This document shows, piece after piece, positions 7,918 through 16,361 of a stretch of DNA of 64,000 nucleotides. Source of the DNA: CAYJEQ01 sp964371155 (GTDB lineage: Bacteria; Bacillota; Clostridia; Oscillospirales; Ruminococcaceae); contig CAYJLI010000006.1 in assembly GCA_964371155.1 (NCBI GenBank), positions 1-64,000 on the forward strand, given 5' to 3'. Each line of letters starts with the position of its first letter. The first letter of the stretch is position 1. Under the pieces are notes generated by a model, which was not told the origin of the DNA, made no database searches, and saw only the letters and a list, made by a program, of their open reading frames with translations. Position numbers and translations under genes: made by a program.

Positions 7918-8688
7918 ATGTCTAATAATGAAAAAAGAATTGGTAATTTTGTTGGTTTTGTGCTTTTGTCAAAACCTGAGTGGGATAAGGAAAAATTCAT
8001 CACAGATTTTAGTGAAGAGTGGGAAATCACAATACCAACAGAGACGGAAGAATCAGAAGATGAAAATATTATCGTTGCACAGATTGATGATATGACACTT
8101 GCAGTCACTTTTATTCCAGCACCGGTTCCCGACGGTGAAGCTGAGCATTATGCCGCTGCAAACTATATGTGGCAAGATGCAGTAGAGGTTACAAAATCCC
8201 ACACTGCTCAAATACTTGTTGCAGTACTGGGTGAAAATACATTAATTGAGAGAGCAAAATTGATGACAAAAGCCATCTCAACACTTTTGTCACAAGAAAA
8301 TGCAGTTGCAGTTTATACCGATGGTGCGGTGCATGAGAAAAGCCTTTACCAAAATTTTGCCGAAATGATGAAGGACGATTATCTACCTATATTTAACTGG
8401 GTTTGGTTTGGGTTATACCATGATGAAGATAAAATCGGAATTTATACATATGGCATGGAGAAGTTTGGTAAGAATGAACTTGAAATTTATGTAAATGATA
8501 TGGAAGTAGATTTAAATGAAGTGAGGGACTTTACCTCTTCCATAGTGGACTATCTGCTTGAAAATGACATCACCCTAAATGATGGCGAAACAATAGGATT
8601 TTCAGTCGATGAAAAGCTGGAAATAACAGTCAGTGATGGTATAGCACTCGAGGGTGAAACTATTAAAATAGCATATCCACAATATTAA
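7918..8688 (+). CDS. DUF4261 domain-containing protein
   Basis: A 256-aa acidic cytosolic protein matching the DUF4261 family by its FVGFVLLSKPEWD start, the HYAAANYMWQDA region and the FNWVWFGLY segment. ATG 7918 is chosen over ATG 7903 because GAGG at 7905-7908 is well spaced for it. The family's biochemical function is unknown. It is often found next to DUF4253 genes, as here (21 bases apart), and both have been discussed as possible immunity proteins in toxin systems. No toxin gene is visible nearby, so that role is not supported by this window. Confidence 0.75.
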   Translation: MSNNEKRIGNFVGFVLLSKPEWDKEKFITDFSEEWEITIPTETEESEDENIIVAQIDDMTLAVTFIPAPVPDGEAEHYAAANYMWQDAVEVTKSHTAQILVAVLGENTLIERAKLMTKAISTLLSQENAVAVYTDGAVHEKSLYQNFAEMMKDDYLPIFNWVWFGLYHDEDKIGIYTYGMEKFGKNELEIYVNDMEVDLNEVRDFTSSIVDYLLENDITLNDGETIGFSVDEKLEITVSDGIALEGETIKIAYPQY

Positions 8689-8709
8689 AATTTATAATAA
8701 GAGGTAAAA

Positions 8710-9450
8710 ATGAGTATAATAAGCGAAGCAACACAGAATATGTTAGAAATTTTAGCGGACGAACTTGATTTAGAATGCGATGTTATACCAGCGGGTACAC
8801 CCGTGAATATAATCGAGGAAAAATATTACACACTTCTTAAAATTGCGAAAGAGAGCGATTTAGAGTTTATCCCGATAATAGTGGTGCCAAGCGATACATT
8901 GCATGAAACTTTAGAGATGAACTTAGAAGAGGAAGACACAGCTCAAATGCTAATGGATAGCCTTATTGATGGAGAAGAATATTTCGACTTAAGGCGTGCC
9001 GATAACGAAGAATGGGAAGATGAAGAGGAAGAAGTAGATACCGACGAGTTTGAAGATGTCGAGTTTGGTGGAGTGGATGGATTTACATCAATATTCGATT
9101 TCGAAACAGACACTACGAAGGAATTAATACTTGTAAAGATACCAAATATTGCTGTTTGGGAAGTGTTTGCATATCTTCCATTTGGCGGATGGAACGAATG
9201 CCCAGGAACTTTAGAACATATGTCGATAGCAAAGTATTGGAATGATAAATATGCCGCAATTCCAGCGGTTATCAGCAGTGATACATTGGAGTTTTTAGTA
9301 AATGAAATCACCGACCCTGAAATTGCCAAAGAAGTAGCAGAGGAGCATTATCTATATTGTAATGATATAGTTTCACAAGGTGTGGGAACTAAAGAAAACC
9401 TTGCAAAACAGCTAATGAATTCCTCAGTATGGTTTTTCTGGTGGGATTAG
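8710..9450 (+). CDS. DUF4253 domain-containing protein
   Basis: A 246-aa acidic cytosolic protein. The C-terminal half carries the DUF4253 hallmarks in order: VWEVFAYLPFGGWNECP (about residues 153-169), MSIAKYWNDKYAA, HYLYCNDIVSQG and a terminal SSVWFFWWD. A run of Glu/Asp near residues 98-115 separates this from a less conserved N-terminal half. It follows the DUF4261 gene with a good GAGGT site and probably shares its transcript, which ends at the hairpin just downstream. Function unknown; the family has been suggested to include immunity-type proteins. Confidence 0.8.
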   Translation: MSIISEATQNMLEILADELDLECDVIPAGTPVNIIEEKYYTLLKIAKESDLEFIPIIVVPSDTLHETLEMNLEEEDTAQMLMDSLIDGEEYFDLRRADNEEWEDEEEEVDTDEFEDVEFGGVDGFTSIFDFETDTTKELILVKIPNIAVWEVFAYLPFGGWNECPGTLEHMSIAKYWNDKYAAIPAVISSDTLEFLVNEITDPEIAKEVAEEHYLYCNDIVSQGVGTKENLAKQLMNSSVWFFWWD

Positions 9451-9465
9451 TTTGAATTTTTAAAC

Positions 9466-9507
9466 ACTCGGCTTTTCTCATTGATTTATGGGGGAGCCGA
9501 GTCTTTT
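9466..9507 (+). terminator. Intrinsic terminator after the DUF4253 gene
   Basis: ACTCGGCT and AGCCGAGT pair across a long loop, followed by CTTTT. Confidence 0.75.
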
Positions 9508-9550
9508 AAAATGTTTATAATGATGAGAAATGTCATGATGGAGAATTATA

Positions 9551-10225
9551 ATGGAAAAGAAAATTATTAAAATAGACAGAGATGCGTGCATAGGTTGCGG
9601 CATATGTGCAAACACATGCCAGCAAAGCGCAATAGGAATGGTGGATGGTAAGGCGGCAGTTGTGCGAGAAAATGCTTGCGACGGTATAGGCAACTGCTTA
9701 CCCGTCTGTCCTGTGGATGCGATAAGCTTCTCGGATGTGGATGTTAAAACCACTCAAATTAGTGAGAGTGAGAAGAAAGCAACCTGCCCGAGTGCAAATG
9801 TTAAAGTGATAAAGAAGGAAGATGCAAAAGAAGAGCATGTAGCCAAGTATGATTGCGCACTATCTCAGTGGCCGGTTCAGATAAAACTCGTACTCGAAGA
9901 CGCTAAGTTTTTCGATAATGCAGATTTACTAATTGCAGCAGATTGCTCAGCATTTGCATATGGCAATTTCCACCGTGATTTTATGCAAGGTAAAATAACA
10001 TTGATAGGCTGCCCAAAACTCGACGAAGTAGATTACAGTGAAAAACTCACTACAATAATATCTGAAAACAATATTAAATCGGTAACAGTGGTAAGGATGG
10101 AAGTGCCCTGTTGCGGTGGGATAGAAAATGCAGTGAAAACTGCTGTTAAAAAAGCAGTTATTGAAAAGGATAAATTAATACCTTGGCAGATAGTTACAAT
10201 ATCCACCGATGGCAAAATTATATAG
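9551..10225 (+). CDS. Dicluster ferredoxin-type iron-sulfur protein
   Basis: A 224-aa cytosolic protein with a ferredoxin domain at the N-terminus. The first cluster motif is CIGCGICANTC, with its fourth cysteine provided by the second half. The second motif is the unusual CDGIGNCLPVCP. The C-terminal domain has LSQWPVQIKL, LIAADCSAFAYGNFH, LIGCPKLD and VPCCGGI, the signature of a family of anaerobe Fe-S proteins that act as electron carriers or redox switches with unknown partners. GGAG precedes the ATG. It is a single gene ending at the hairpin at 10314-10351. The extra cysteines in the C-terminal domain may bind another metal centre; this is inference. Confidence 0.8.
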   Translation: MEKKIIKIDRDACIGCGICANTCQQSAIGMVDGKAAVVRENACDGIGNCLPVCPVDAISFSDVDVKTTQISESEKKATCPSANVKVIKKEDAKEEHVAKYDCALSQWPVQIKLVLEDAKFFDNADLLIAADCSAFAYGNFHRDFMQGKITLIGCPKLDEVDYSEKLTTIISENNIKSVTVVRMEVPCCGGIENAVKTAVKKAVIEKDKLIPWQIVTISTDGKII

Positions 10226-10313
10226 GCAAAAAAATAGGCAATGGCAAAATGAAGTTCTTTGTATATGAAATCAGATTTTCACAAAGCATAATCTACGAGC
10301 ATACCCTATATAA

Positions 10314-10351
10314 AAAGAACAAGCTGACACATTGTTTCAGCTTGTTTTTTT
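10314..10351 (+). terminator. Intrinsic terminator after the Fe-S protein gene
   Basis: AACAAGCTGA and TCAGCTTGTT form a 10-bp stem followed by TTTTT. Confidence 0.9.
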
Positions 10352-10383
10352 AGGTTCTATACCAATTGTTTGGGTGAAATTCT

Positions 10384-10426
10384 TTGTGGTGTATTCCCTC
10401 CTTAAAGACGAGGGAATACACCACAA
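10384..10426. repeat. 17-bp perfect inverted repeat
   Basis: TTGTGGTGTATTCCCTC and GAGGGAATACACCACAA are perfectly complementary around a 9-base loop. No U run follows on either strand, so it may be a stabilising 3' hairpin for either convergent transcript rather than a classic terminator. Confidence 0.7.
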
Positions 10427-10525
10427 TTTATAGGTAGCTATATATTTTCATAGGCATTATATTTTTTGTGCATAAGGATTGGATATGTATCGATTTTCAT
10501 CCTAAAGCTCTATCTATTTTAATAA

Positions 10526-11818
10526 TTATTGCCCACTGCTCATTTCAGCATTGTAAAAAAGTTTTCTATTGGCTATTAATATTCCACCACCTGCTAAAAA
10601 TAGGAGTACGATAGCCAAAATAGCAAATGAGCTGCGACCTGTTAATCCTTTTACTATCGAGTAGATGGCAGGCCCCATCATGGCAGCGAATTTGCCGAAT
10701 ATATCAAATACGCCGAAGTATTCATTAGATTTTTCTGAGGGGATTAGCTTTCCAAAATAGGAACGAGAAAGTGCTTGAATTCCACCTTGTACCATTCCTA
10801 CAAGTACGGAGAGTACCCAGAAAATACTAAGTGCTTGGCTCTGTGTTAGAAATTCTTCTTCAATCCCAAATCCCATATAAAACCCTAAGACGCAGATAAT
10901 TAGATAAATTGAAACCGAAGAAATTAGCATATTTACCGAGCTAAATTTGCCTGCGAGCTTTCCAAAAAGAATAGCACATGGGAATGCAATAATTTGTGTT
11001 AAGAGCAGCGCAAGTATCATTCCGGTGCTGTCAAGCCCGAGGGTTGTACCATATGCAGTGGACATTTTAATTACAGTATTTACACCGTCGATATAAAAAA
11101 AGTAGGCAAAAATGAATAGGAGAATAACTTTGCTTGCAAGGAGTTCTTTCATGCTGTGGATGAGATTTTTAAAGGTAGTGGATATAAGCTCGGTGCGAGG
11201 GATATCCACTCCATATTTTTGGTGGCAATTTTTAAGTATCGGCACCGAAAATACCCCCCACCAAATCACGGCAATAACGAGCGAAATCTTTGTGCCAGTA
11301 GCATCGGAAATACCATAAGCAGGGCCAAATAAAATTATAGCAATTGATAGGAGGAATGGAATAGTGCTCCCACCTATATAACCCATTGAATACCCCCAGG
11401 CAGATATCATATCCATTCTGTCACGGGTGGTTATATCGGTTAAAAAACTGTCATAAAACAGACAGGAGCCTGCAAATCCTATGTAGGATAGAATATATCC
11501 AATAAGCATTAACTGCCAGCTATCCGCTAAAGCACAGCTGAGTGTGAATATAAGTCCTATTGAAATAAATAGTGCGAGCAAACGCTTTTTTGCACCTTTA
11601 TAATCGCCGAAAGCACCCAAAATAGGGGAAAATACAGCGATAATAAATGTTGCGACAGAAGAGCCTATACCCCACCAATAATCACCATCAACGCCATATG
11701 CGGCGGCGGTGCCACTAAAGTATATCGGGAATATTGCGGCAAGCATAATTGTTGCATATGAGGAATTGGCCCAGTCATAAAAAATCCAGCTCCATTCCTC
11801 TTTAGTAAATTTTTTCAT
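10526..11818 (-). CDS. MFS transporter, UMF1/Atg22-like family
   Basis: A 430-aa integral membrane protein with about 12 hydrophobic segments. The N-terminus has the family hallmark FYDWANSSYATIM (about residues 13-25), and a loop near 60-80 carries FGDYKGAKKR, typical of the major facilitator superfamily. Relatives include the yeast vacuolar amino-acid effluxer Atg22 and many uncharacterised bacterial UMF1 proteins. The substrate cannot be told from sequence. The start has TTTGGAG upstream. It lies 39 bases after the zinc-dependent phospholipase C-like gene and is probably co-transcribed with it. Confidence 0.85.
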   Translation of the reverse strand: MKKFTKEEWSWIFYDWANSSYATIMLAAIFPIYFSGTAAAYGVDGDYWWGIGSSVATFIIAVFSPILGAFGDYKGAKKRLLALFISIGLIFTLSCALADSWQLMLIGYILSYIGFAGSCLFYDSFLTDITTRDRMDMISAWGYSMGYIGGSTIPFLLSIAIILFGPAYGISDATGTKISLVIAVIWWGVFSVPILKNCHQKYGVDIPRTELISTTFKNLIHSMKELLASKVILLFIFAYFFYIDGVNTVIKMSTAYGTTLGLDSTGMILALLLTQIIAFPCAILFGKLAGKFSSVNMLISSVSIYLIICVLGFYMGFGIEEEFLTQSQALSIFWVLSVLVGMVQGGIQALSRSYFGKLIPSEKSNEYFGVFDIFGKFAAMMGPAIYSIVKGLTGRSSFAILAIVLLFLAGGGILIANRKLFYNAEMSSGQ

Positions 11819-11857
11819 TTTAAATACTCCAAAATTTTAGTTTGAATTAAAGGTAAA

Positions 11858-12619
11858 TTAGATAATGATGCCATCGAAGTTTTCCTTAAAATCATCGGGC
11901 ATAATAAGATTTTCCATAACTGCAGTATAAAAATTGCTCAATAAATCACAGGTGGAAAGTAGTGCCCCCTCGAAGAGTCTGTAAAGCTCTTCGGCTTCAC
12001 AATGATAATGCATAGGCTTATTAATGGATAAATTTGAATAATGACCATTTTTACCAAATGCTTTTTCAGCAAGCTTTACGAATTTATAATTATCAAGTAG
12101 CTTTGTAAGGCGACGGAAATTTTCCATTGCCGAATTAGCCTCTGCTTCTGAAATATCATAGAGCATTGCAATTTGATTTACATTTGATACTATGGGTAGA
12201 TATTTCTGACGATTTAAAGAAAGGTTATGCTTCTTTATTATAAATTTATCAAAATCAGTTTCAAGTGAGATGTGCAGTGGATTATCATCGCCTACCACCG
12301 AATAGACATAAGGATGGCAAGAACGATCAAGACCATAATGACAACAAAATCCTAATAAATAAGCAAAGGCAGGTGGATTATTTTTTAAATCCTTTTTTAA
12401 GCAATTCGAAAGAAAGTCTTCTGCCGAACGAGAATGAATATCATGACCCAATTTGGAAATTTCACTCTTTGAAAGAGGTTTGTGATAAAAAAGCAGGTCT
12501 GGGCCTTGCGTGCCTAAGATAAAGTAGTTTTTATTTTCAGAAATAAGTTGTAAAATTTCTGCCGATAAACCTTTGATTACAGATTTGCCAAAAGCATAAT
12601 GTGCAGCAGATGCAGGCAT
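11858..12619 (-). CDS. Zinc-dependent phospholipase C family protein
   Basis: A 253-aa protein matching the zinc-dependent phospholipase C/S1-P1 nuclease-like fold. The conserved metal-binding pattern starts at the N-terminus (MPASAAHYAFG) and continues with FILGTQGPDLLFYH, GHDIHSRS, LGFCCHYGLDRSCHPYV and HISLETDFDKFI. Many clostridial relatives are annotated this way but lack a signal peptide, as here, so an intracellular role is likely and the phospholipase activity is unproven. AGGAGGAATAATCT precedes the ATG. The 133-bp tandem repeat begins only 28 bases upstream of its start and lies where its promoter should be. Confidence 0.8.
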   Translation of the reverse strand: MPASAAHYAFGKSVIKGLSAEILQLISENKNYFILGTQGPDLLFYHKPLSKSEISKLGHDIHSRSAEDFLSNCLKKDLKNNPPAFAYLLGFCCHYGLDRSCHPYVYSVVGDDNPLHISLETDFDKFIIKKHNLSLNRQKYLPIVSNVNQIAMLYDISEAEANSAMENFRRLTKLLDNYKFVKLAEKAFGKNGHYSNLSINKPMHYHCEAEELYRLFEGALLSTCDLLSNFYTAVMENLIMPDDFKENFDGIII

Positions 12620-12646
12620 AGATTATTCCTCCTTGTTTTTGATTGT

Positions 12647-12988
12647 GTTTATTATATCACAAAAGCGAAGCGTTGTGATATAATCTGCCATCTCTTTCGG
12701 TTGCCACAAAAGGGCGAGAAAGAGGGCATAAAATATAATAAACAAATAGATATAAATGATTTTTGTGAATATTTACTTTGTTTATTATATCACAAAAGCG
12801 AAGCGTTGTGATATAATCTGCCATCTCTTTCGGNNNNNNNNNNNNNNNNNNNNNNNNNNNNNNNNNNNNNNNNNNNNNNNNNNNNNNNNNNNNNNNNNNN
12901 NNNNNNNNNNNNNNNNNNNNNNNNNNNNNNNNNATAAACAAATAGATATAAATGATTTTTGTGAATATTTACTTTGTTTATTATATCA
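12647..12988. repeat. 133-bp tandem direct repeat with an internal palindrome
   Basis: Copy 1 spans 12647-12779. Copy 2 starts at 12780, is cut by the N gap and resumes at 12934-12975. The first 13 bases of a third copy follow (12976-12988). Each full copy carries ATTATATCACAA and TTGTGATATAAT as a perfect 12-bp inverted repeat around AAGCGAAGCG. A second, imperfect inverted repeat (GCCATCTCTTTC against GAGAAAGAGGGC) lies beside it. This looks like a small palindromic repetitive element that has duplicated in tandem. Confidence 0.8.
12834..12933. other. Assembly gap of 100 N in tandem repeat copy 2
   Basis: Comparison with copy 1 shows 37 bases (equivalent to 12701-12737) would complete copy 2, so the real gap is probably 37 bp or 37 bp plus a whole number of repeat units. 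Confidence 0.9.
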
Positions 12989-13203
12989 TAATTTAACTTA
13001 AATTCGGACAATTTAAGTTAAATTTTTGAAAAAATAATCTACTTAAAAAAAGATGTAAAATTCATTATTTCCAATTAAAATCCCTGTGTCATGCCATAGA
13101 TATGGAGCATATAATGTAGTGTTAGTTTAAACATGTTAATAAGAGCAATATTATTCCATGCGAAATACTAAAATAAAAGTTTCCATGAGGAGGATATATT
13201 ATT

Positions 13204-13737
13204 ATGAGAGATAATTTTGATGAAAGAATTAGTGAAGTGTTAAAAGCAGTCGAAGAAACTGCACAGCGTCTATATCAAACATCTGAGCCAAATGGTAAAG
13301 ACGATGGTCAGCAAGTAGAGTTAATTCAAGGCGTGCTTGCAGCTCTGCTGAGCCCACTTACAAATGGAAGATGTGGAGACCAGTGCTGTGAGAATACAGA
13401 CCCCTGCAACAAACACAAATGCAAAAATGAAACCTATCAGGTGGAGTTTGACATACCTGCGGACAGCTGCATTGTAAGTGCTACAATAGCACAAAATGGC
13501 ATAAGAGAACACAGTGAATGTGGCATGTGTTGGGTAACTGCATCATTTACAGTGTATCTCACTTATAAGGTATGTGATCAATATGAAACAACAGTGAGTA
13601 AACAAAGTGCAGTTGTGTTTACATGTGTTCCAGAATGGGCGAGCAGCGATTATACATTATATCTACCAAATTGTCCTAAAGTGAGTAAATGCTGCGGGCA
13701 AGTAACAGTTAGAGGAAATGCTACACTTTGTTATTAA
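13204..13737 (+). CDS. Cysteine-rich protein of unknown function
   Basis: A 177-aa protein that I do not recognise. Residues 1-50 look helical and acidic. Then comes a cysteine cluster (CGDQCCENTDPCNKHKC, about 58-74). A beta-rich region of alternating hydrophobic residues follows, with scattered Cys pairs (ECGMC, CPKVSKCCGQ), ending in CY. No signal peptide is visible. The cysteine pattern resembles coat or metal-binding proteins, but no family can be named. The ribosome binding site (GAGGAGG) is strong, and the gene has its own terminator shared with the convergent yjjW gene. The upstream side is the tandem-repeat region. Confidence 0.65.
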   Translation: MRDNFDERISEVLKAVEETAQRLYQTSEPNGKDDGQQVELIQGVLAALLSPLTNGRCGDQCCENTDPCNKHKCKNETYQVEFDIPADSCIVSATIAQNGIREHSECGMCWVTASFTVYLTYKVCDQYETTVSKQSAVVFTCVPEWASSDYTLYLPNCPKVSKCCGQVTVRGNATLCY

Positions 13738-13775
13738 TAAACTATAATAAACGAGCTTTTAAATTTAATTGATAC

Positions 13776-13828
13776 AAATTTAGGGGCTTTTATTCGCCTA
13801 AAAGCGAATAAAAGCCCCTAAATTTTTT
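13776..13828. terminator. Bidirectional terminator between the Cys-rich gene and yjjW
   Basis: A 22-bp perfect stem (arms beginning AAATTTAGGGGC and GCGAATAAAAGC) surrounds a 6-base loop. T-rich sequence lies on the right and A-rich on the left, so it can serve both convergent genes. Confidence 0.9.
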
Positions 13829-13856
13829 ATATGCAAATTAATGATTTAAAATAATC

Positions 13857-14696
13857 TTATATTAGCACTACATTTTTCACCCCAAAAGATTTTACTATAT
13901 CAAATATTCTTTGCATCTCTTCTTCGGGCGGTGCAGAAAGATGTGAAAACTCTTCCCGCACTCCAAAACTCCTATAACGAATAATTTTGTAAGTTAGCTC
14001 ATTTAAGGCGGGTGTATCAGAAAGAAGTGATAATATGCCTGTAACAATTTTTATATTATCTGCATCGGAAAGACAAACCGTACGCAGTTCGGTGAGCTTT
14101 CCGACGCAGGCGAGGTATTGAGCATTTTTTAGCACAATGCTGTTGTCAGTACCGGTAAGTTTTTGATGATCATTTTTTTCAAAAGCCTTGATGTCAAGCA
14201 TAACCCCATCGGTAACAGCCATTAAATCGGGTTTTTCCGATAAATCTATACCGCCGTTGGTATCGATTAAATTTGTTAGCCCGTTTGCTCTGTTTAGCCT
14301 GAAAAACTGCGTCATGAAGTCGGATTGCAATGTGGACTCCCCACCTGAGCAGGTAACTCCACTTATAAATGGAATTTGCTCTTTAGCAATCTCTGAAAGC
14401 TGTGCGGGAGTATAAAAGCTAATTTTTGGAGAAGATAGGTTTTTGCAAGTCTTAATGCATTCATCACAATCTATGCAAAGCTCTTTAGCGTAAATTACTT
14501 TATTGTCGGTACGCACTAAAGCGGATGCAGGACAGACCTTTACACACTCTCCGCAATTATTGCAGACATTAATGGTCTCAGGGTTGTGGCAGTAACTGCA
14601 ACGGAAATTACAGCCTTGGAAAAATACCGCCATTCGGTTTCCCACACCGTCAACTACACTGTGTGGGATTATTTTATTTACAGGTGCATAAATCAT
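13857..14696 (-). CDS. yjjW: YjjW-family glycyl radical enzyme activase (radical SAM)
   Basis: A 279-aa radical SAM enzyme predicted to install the glycyl radical on its YjjI partner by reductive cleavage of S-adenosylmethionine. The radical SAM motif CNFRCSYC lies at about residues 30-37. It is followed by an inserted two-cluster ferredoxin-like segment (CNNCGECVKVCP and CIDCDECIKTC, about 46-87), as in other activases. GVTCSGGE and DTNGG are the expected SAM-binding and strand motifs. Its start overlaps the end of yjjI by four bases, so the two are translationally coupled. Iron-sulfur chemistry and the radical enzyme make this an anaerobic pathway. The substrate of the pair is unknown. Confidence 0.88.
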   Translation of the reverse strand: MIYAPVNKIIPHSVVDGVGNRMAVFFQGCNFRCSYCHNPETINVCNNCGECVKVCPASALVRTDNKVIYAKELCIDCDECIKTCKNLSSPKISFYTPAQLSEIAKEQIPFISGVTCSGGESTLQSDFMTQFFRLNRANGLTNLIDTNGGIDLSEKPDLMAVTDGVMLDIKAFEKNDHQKLTGTDNSIVLKNAQYLACVGKLTELRTVCLSDADNIKIVTGILSLLSDTPALNELTYKIIRYRSFGVREEFSHLSAPPEEEMQRIFDIVKSFGVKNVVLI

Positions 14697-16210
14697 AGCT
14701 TTGTTAATTTTCTTTCATATGTTTTGCTGTTGTTTACATTGCCCATGCCAAGCACTACGGTATCGTTAACCACTGCTTCACCCTTAGAAAGCTTCTCTAT
14801 ATCCGAACGCTTAACAAGATAGCCTGTAATTCTGATAACATCGCTGTCCTGTGTATATGTGGAGAAATACCTCATGCCGAGCTTGAAAGAGCCCTTTATA
14901 ATATCAACTACGCTCGCTGGATTTTTAATTGTTGTAGAGTCAAATGGGAATATATCACCGGTGCCCGATGGGAAGTATTTATGGAATGGTGCCGCCTGCC
15001 TGATATGTGCATATAAATCCTCCGGCTCGTCACCTATTGCAATTCTTGTGCCTGGGGAGGTATTCACATCTAAATCAGTTCCCACCTGTGCATGAAGCAT
15101 AAAGTGATTATTCCAATACGGACAGTGCTTATTTTCATGTGAATTAACCCTGTCTTCTATAAAGTCCATCACTTTAATACCGAGTGCGTCGGCTTCTTTG
15201 GAGAATCCAAATTTATCAGCCTTGCCTTCTCTTTGCATCAGCGTATTTACACATTCATTGAGCCCAACCATGCCAAACAGCCCATTAAACCTATCGGCAG
15301 AAAGCATTCCCTCTTTAACAAGGAAATTAGACTTAAAGAAAGGTGTTTCATTCACTAAAAAGTCAATTTTAACATCCATAAATGCAAGCATTGTATCTAT
15401 TGCATTGGGGAGTGTGTTGTTAAAGAAATCGGAAGCATCTTTGCTTTCTTCTGCTATATGGGATAGCTTTATTCTTGTAAGAGTGAACGCACCACCGTTT
15501 ACGGGTAGTCCATTATAACAGCTTGAAATTCCATAATTATCACCGAGCTCTGCTTTATACATCGCATGGTTTGCAAAGCTTGGCTTAGCACAATCAAGTG
15601 CAGCTTCTACACAGAAAGTGGCAAATTCGTTGGAAGTAAGCTCTGGGTCATATAGGAGAGTAATATTTGGAGTGGAGTTTTGCAATTCACGCTCGCACTC
15701 TAAAATTATTCGTCCCGCCTTGCTATCCTCAGGGCCTATATTGCCGTGGCAGAAGGAGTCGGTAATAGTTCTATCTATTTGAAGCAAGAAATTTTTAATA
15801 ATCTGCTTTTCATGCTCTGCACCCGTGATAAAAGGCTCAAGGAGTTTATCTATTCTACCGATATAAACGGGAAAATGAGTAACCGATGGCACATGTTTAT
15901 AAAGAATGAGTAGCGATGTGGTGGCATCTAAAAGATTTTTGGGAGGAGAGAGCCTTAAAAATTCACTTCCATTTTTCATGAAAACATCGTAATCAGGAAG
16001 TATGTAGCGAGGCACATATGGTGCATTACCCTCAAATAAATCACAGATAATCCCCTTAGATTTTAGCTCAAAATAGCCATTCGGCACATTTGGGGTATCG
16101 AGTATATTCATACCGAGCCCTGCGAGTTTCATCATAGTTTGCTCATGAGTAAGAGAAGGATCTTTTATAATACCCATTGCCTGTTCTTCTAAAAATTTAA
16201 GCTTATCCAT
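14693..16210 (-). CDS. yjjI: YjjI-family glycyl radical enzyme
   Basis: A glycyl radical enzyme of the YjjI family (DUF3029 type), about 505-516 aa. The glycyl radical site is RITGYLVKRSD, with Gly 43 residues from the C-terminus, and the active-site cysteine is in ISSCYNGLPVNGG. The family is smaller than pyruvate formate-lyase, and its substrate is not established. ATG 16210 is chosen because GGAG lies six bases upstream; an in-frame ATG at 16243 has no good site. The activase YjjW overlaps its 3' end, and a Crp/Fnr regulator gene diverges from its 5' end with inverted repeats between, suggesting redox- or substrate-dependent control. Confidence 0.87.
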   Translation of the reverse strand: MDKLKFLEEQAMGIIKDPSLTHEQTMMKLAGLGMNILDTPNVPNGYFELKSKGIICDLFEGNAPYVPRYILPDYDVFMKNGSEFLRLSPPKNLLDATTSLLILYKHVPSVTHFPVYIGRIDKLLEPFITGAEHEKQIIKNFLLQIDRTITDSFCHGNIGPEDSKAGRIILECERELQNSTPNITLLYDPELTSNEFATFCVEAALDCAKPSFANHAMYKAELGDNYGISSCYNGLPVNGGAFTLTRIKLSHIAEESKDASDFFNNTLPNAIDTMLAFMDVKIDFLVNETPFFKSNFLVKEGMLSADRFNGLFGMVGLNECVNTLMQREGKADKFGFSKEADALGIKVMDFIEDRVNSHENKHCPYWNNHFMLHAQVGTDLDVNTSPGTRIAIGDEPEDLYAHIRQAAPFHKYFPSGTGDIFPFDSTTIKNPASVVDIIKGSFKLGMRYFSTYTQDSDVIRITGYLVKRSDIEKLSKGEAVVNDTVVLGMGNVNNSKTYERKLTKL

Positions 16211-16291
16211 AAAATGCTCCATTCCGTCGCTCTTAGTCGACATAAAAAGTAATGAAATTTACACTTTTCCCTTGTATTTATCCTAATTTTA

Positions 16292-16326
16292 GCATACAAT
16301 AATACTATGCAAAATGACATTTGTCA
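16292..16326. promoter_or_regulatory. Candidate operators between yjjI and the Crp/Fnr gene
   Basis: Two inverted repeats lie in the divergent spacer: GCATA-N9-TATGC (16292-16310) and TGACA-TT-TGTCA (16315-16326). Either could bind the adjacent Crp/Fnr-type regulator. The second has the compact two-half-site form, but no match to a known Fnr or Crp consensus is claimed. Confidence 0.45.
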
Positions 16327-16361
16327 GCTAAAGTTATTTTTGTGCAAAACGGAGGAAAAAG

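Larger units (their letters stand above)
10226..10525. other. Non-coding stretch between convergent genes
   Basis: It holds two hairpins (10314-10351 and 10384-10426) and otherwise AT-rich sequence with no supported gene. Confidence 0.6.
12620..13203. other. Non-coding region with tandem repeats
   Basis: It holds two copies of a 133-bp repeat, a 100-N gap and AT-rich sequence up to the next gene. Short open frames inside the repeats have no ribosome binding site and look spurious. Confidence 0.7.

Noticed and set aside
10384..10426. Classic terminator
   Set aside because: The stem is perfect but no U run follows on either strand, so I list it only as an inverted repeat.
12647..12988. Possible CRISPR array
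   Set aside because: There are only two long copies joined directly, with no spacers between short repeats and no cas genes.
12599..13011. Several open frames of 70-94 codons on both strands in the tandem-repeat region
   Set aside because: They consist of repeat sequence and N, lack ribosome binding sites and have no protein-like composition.
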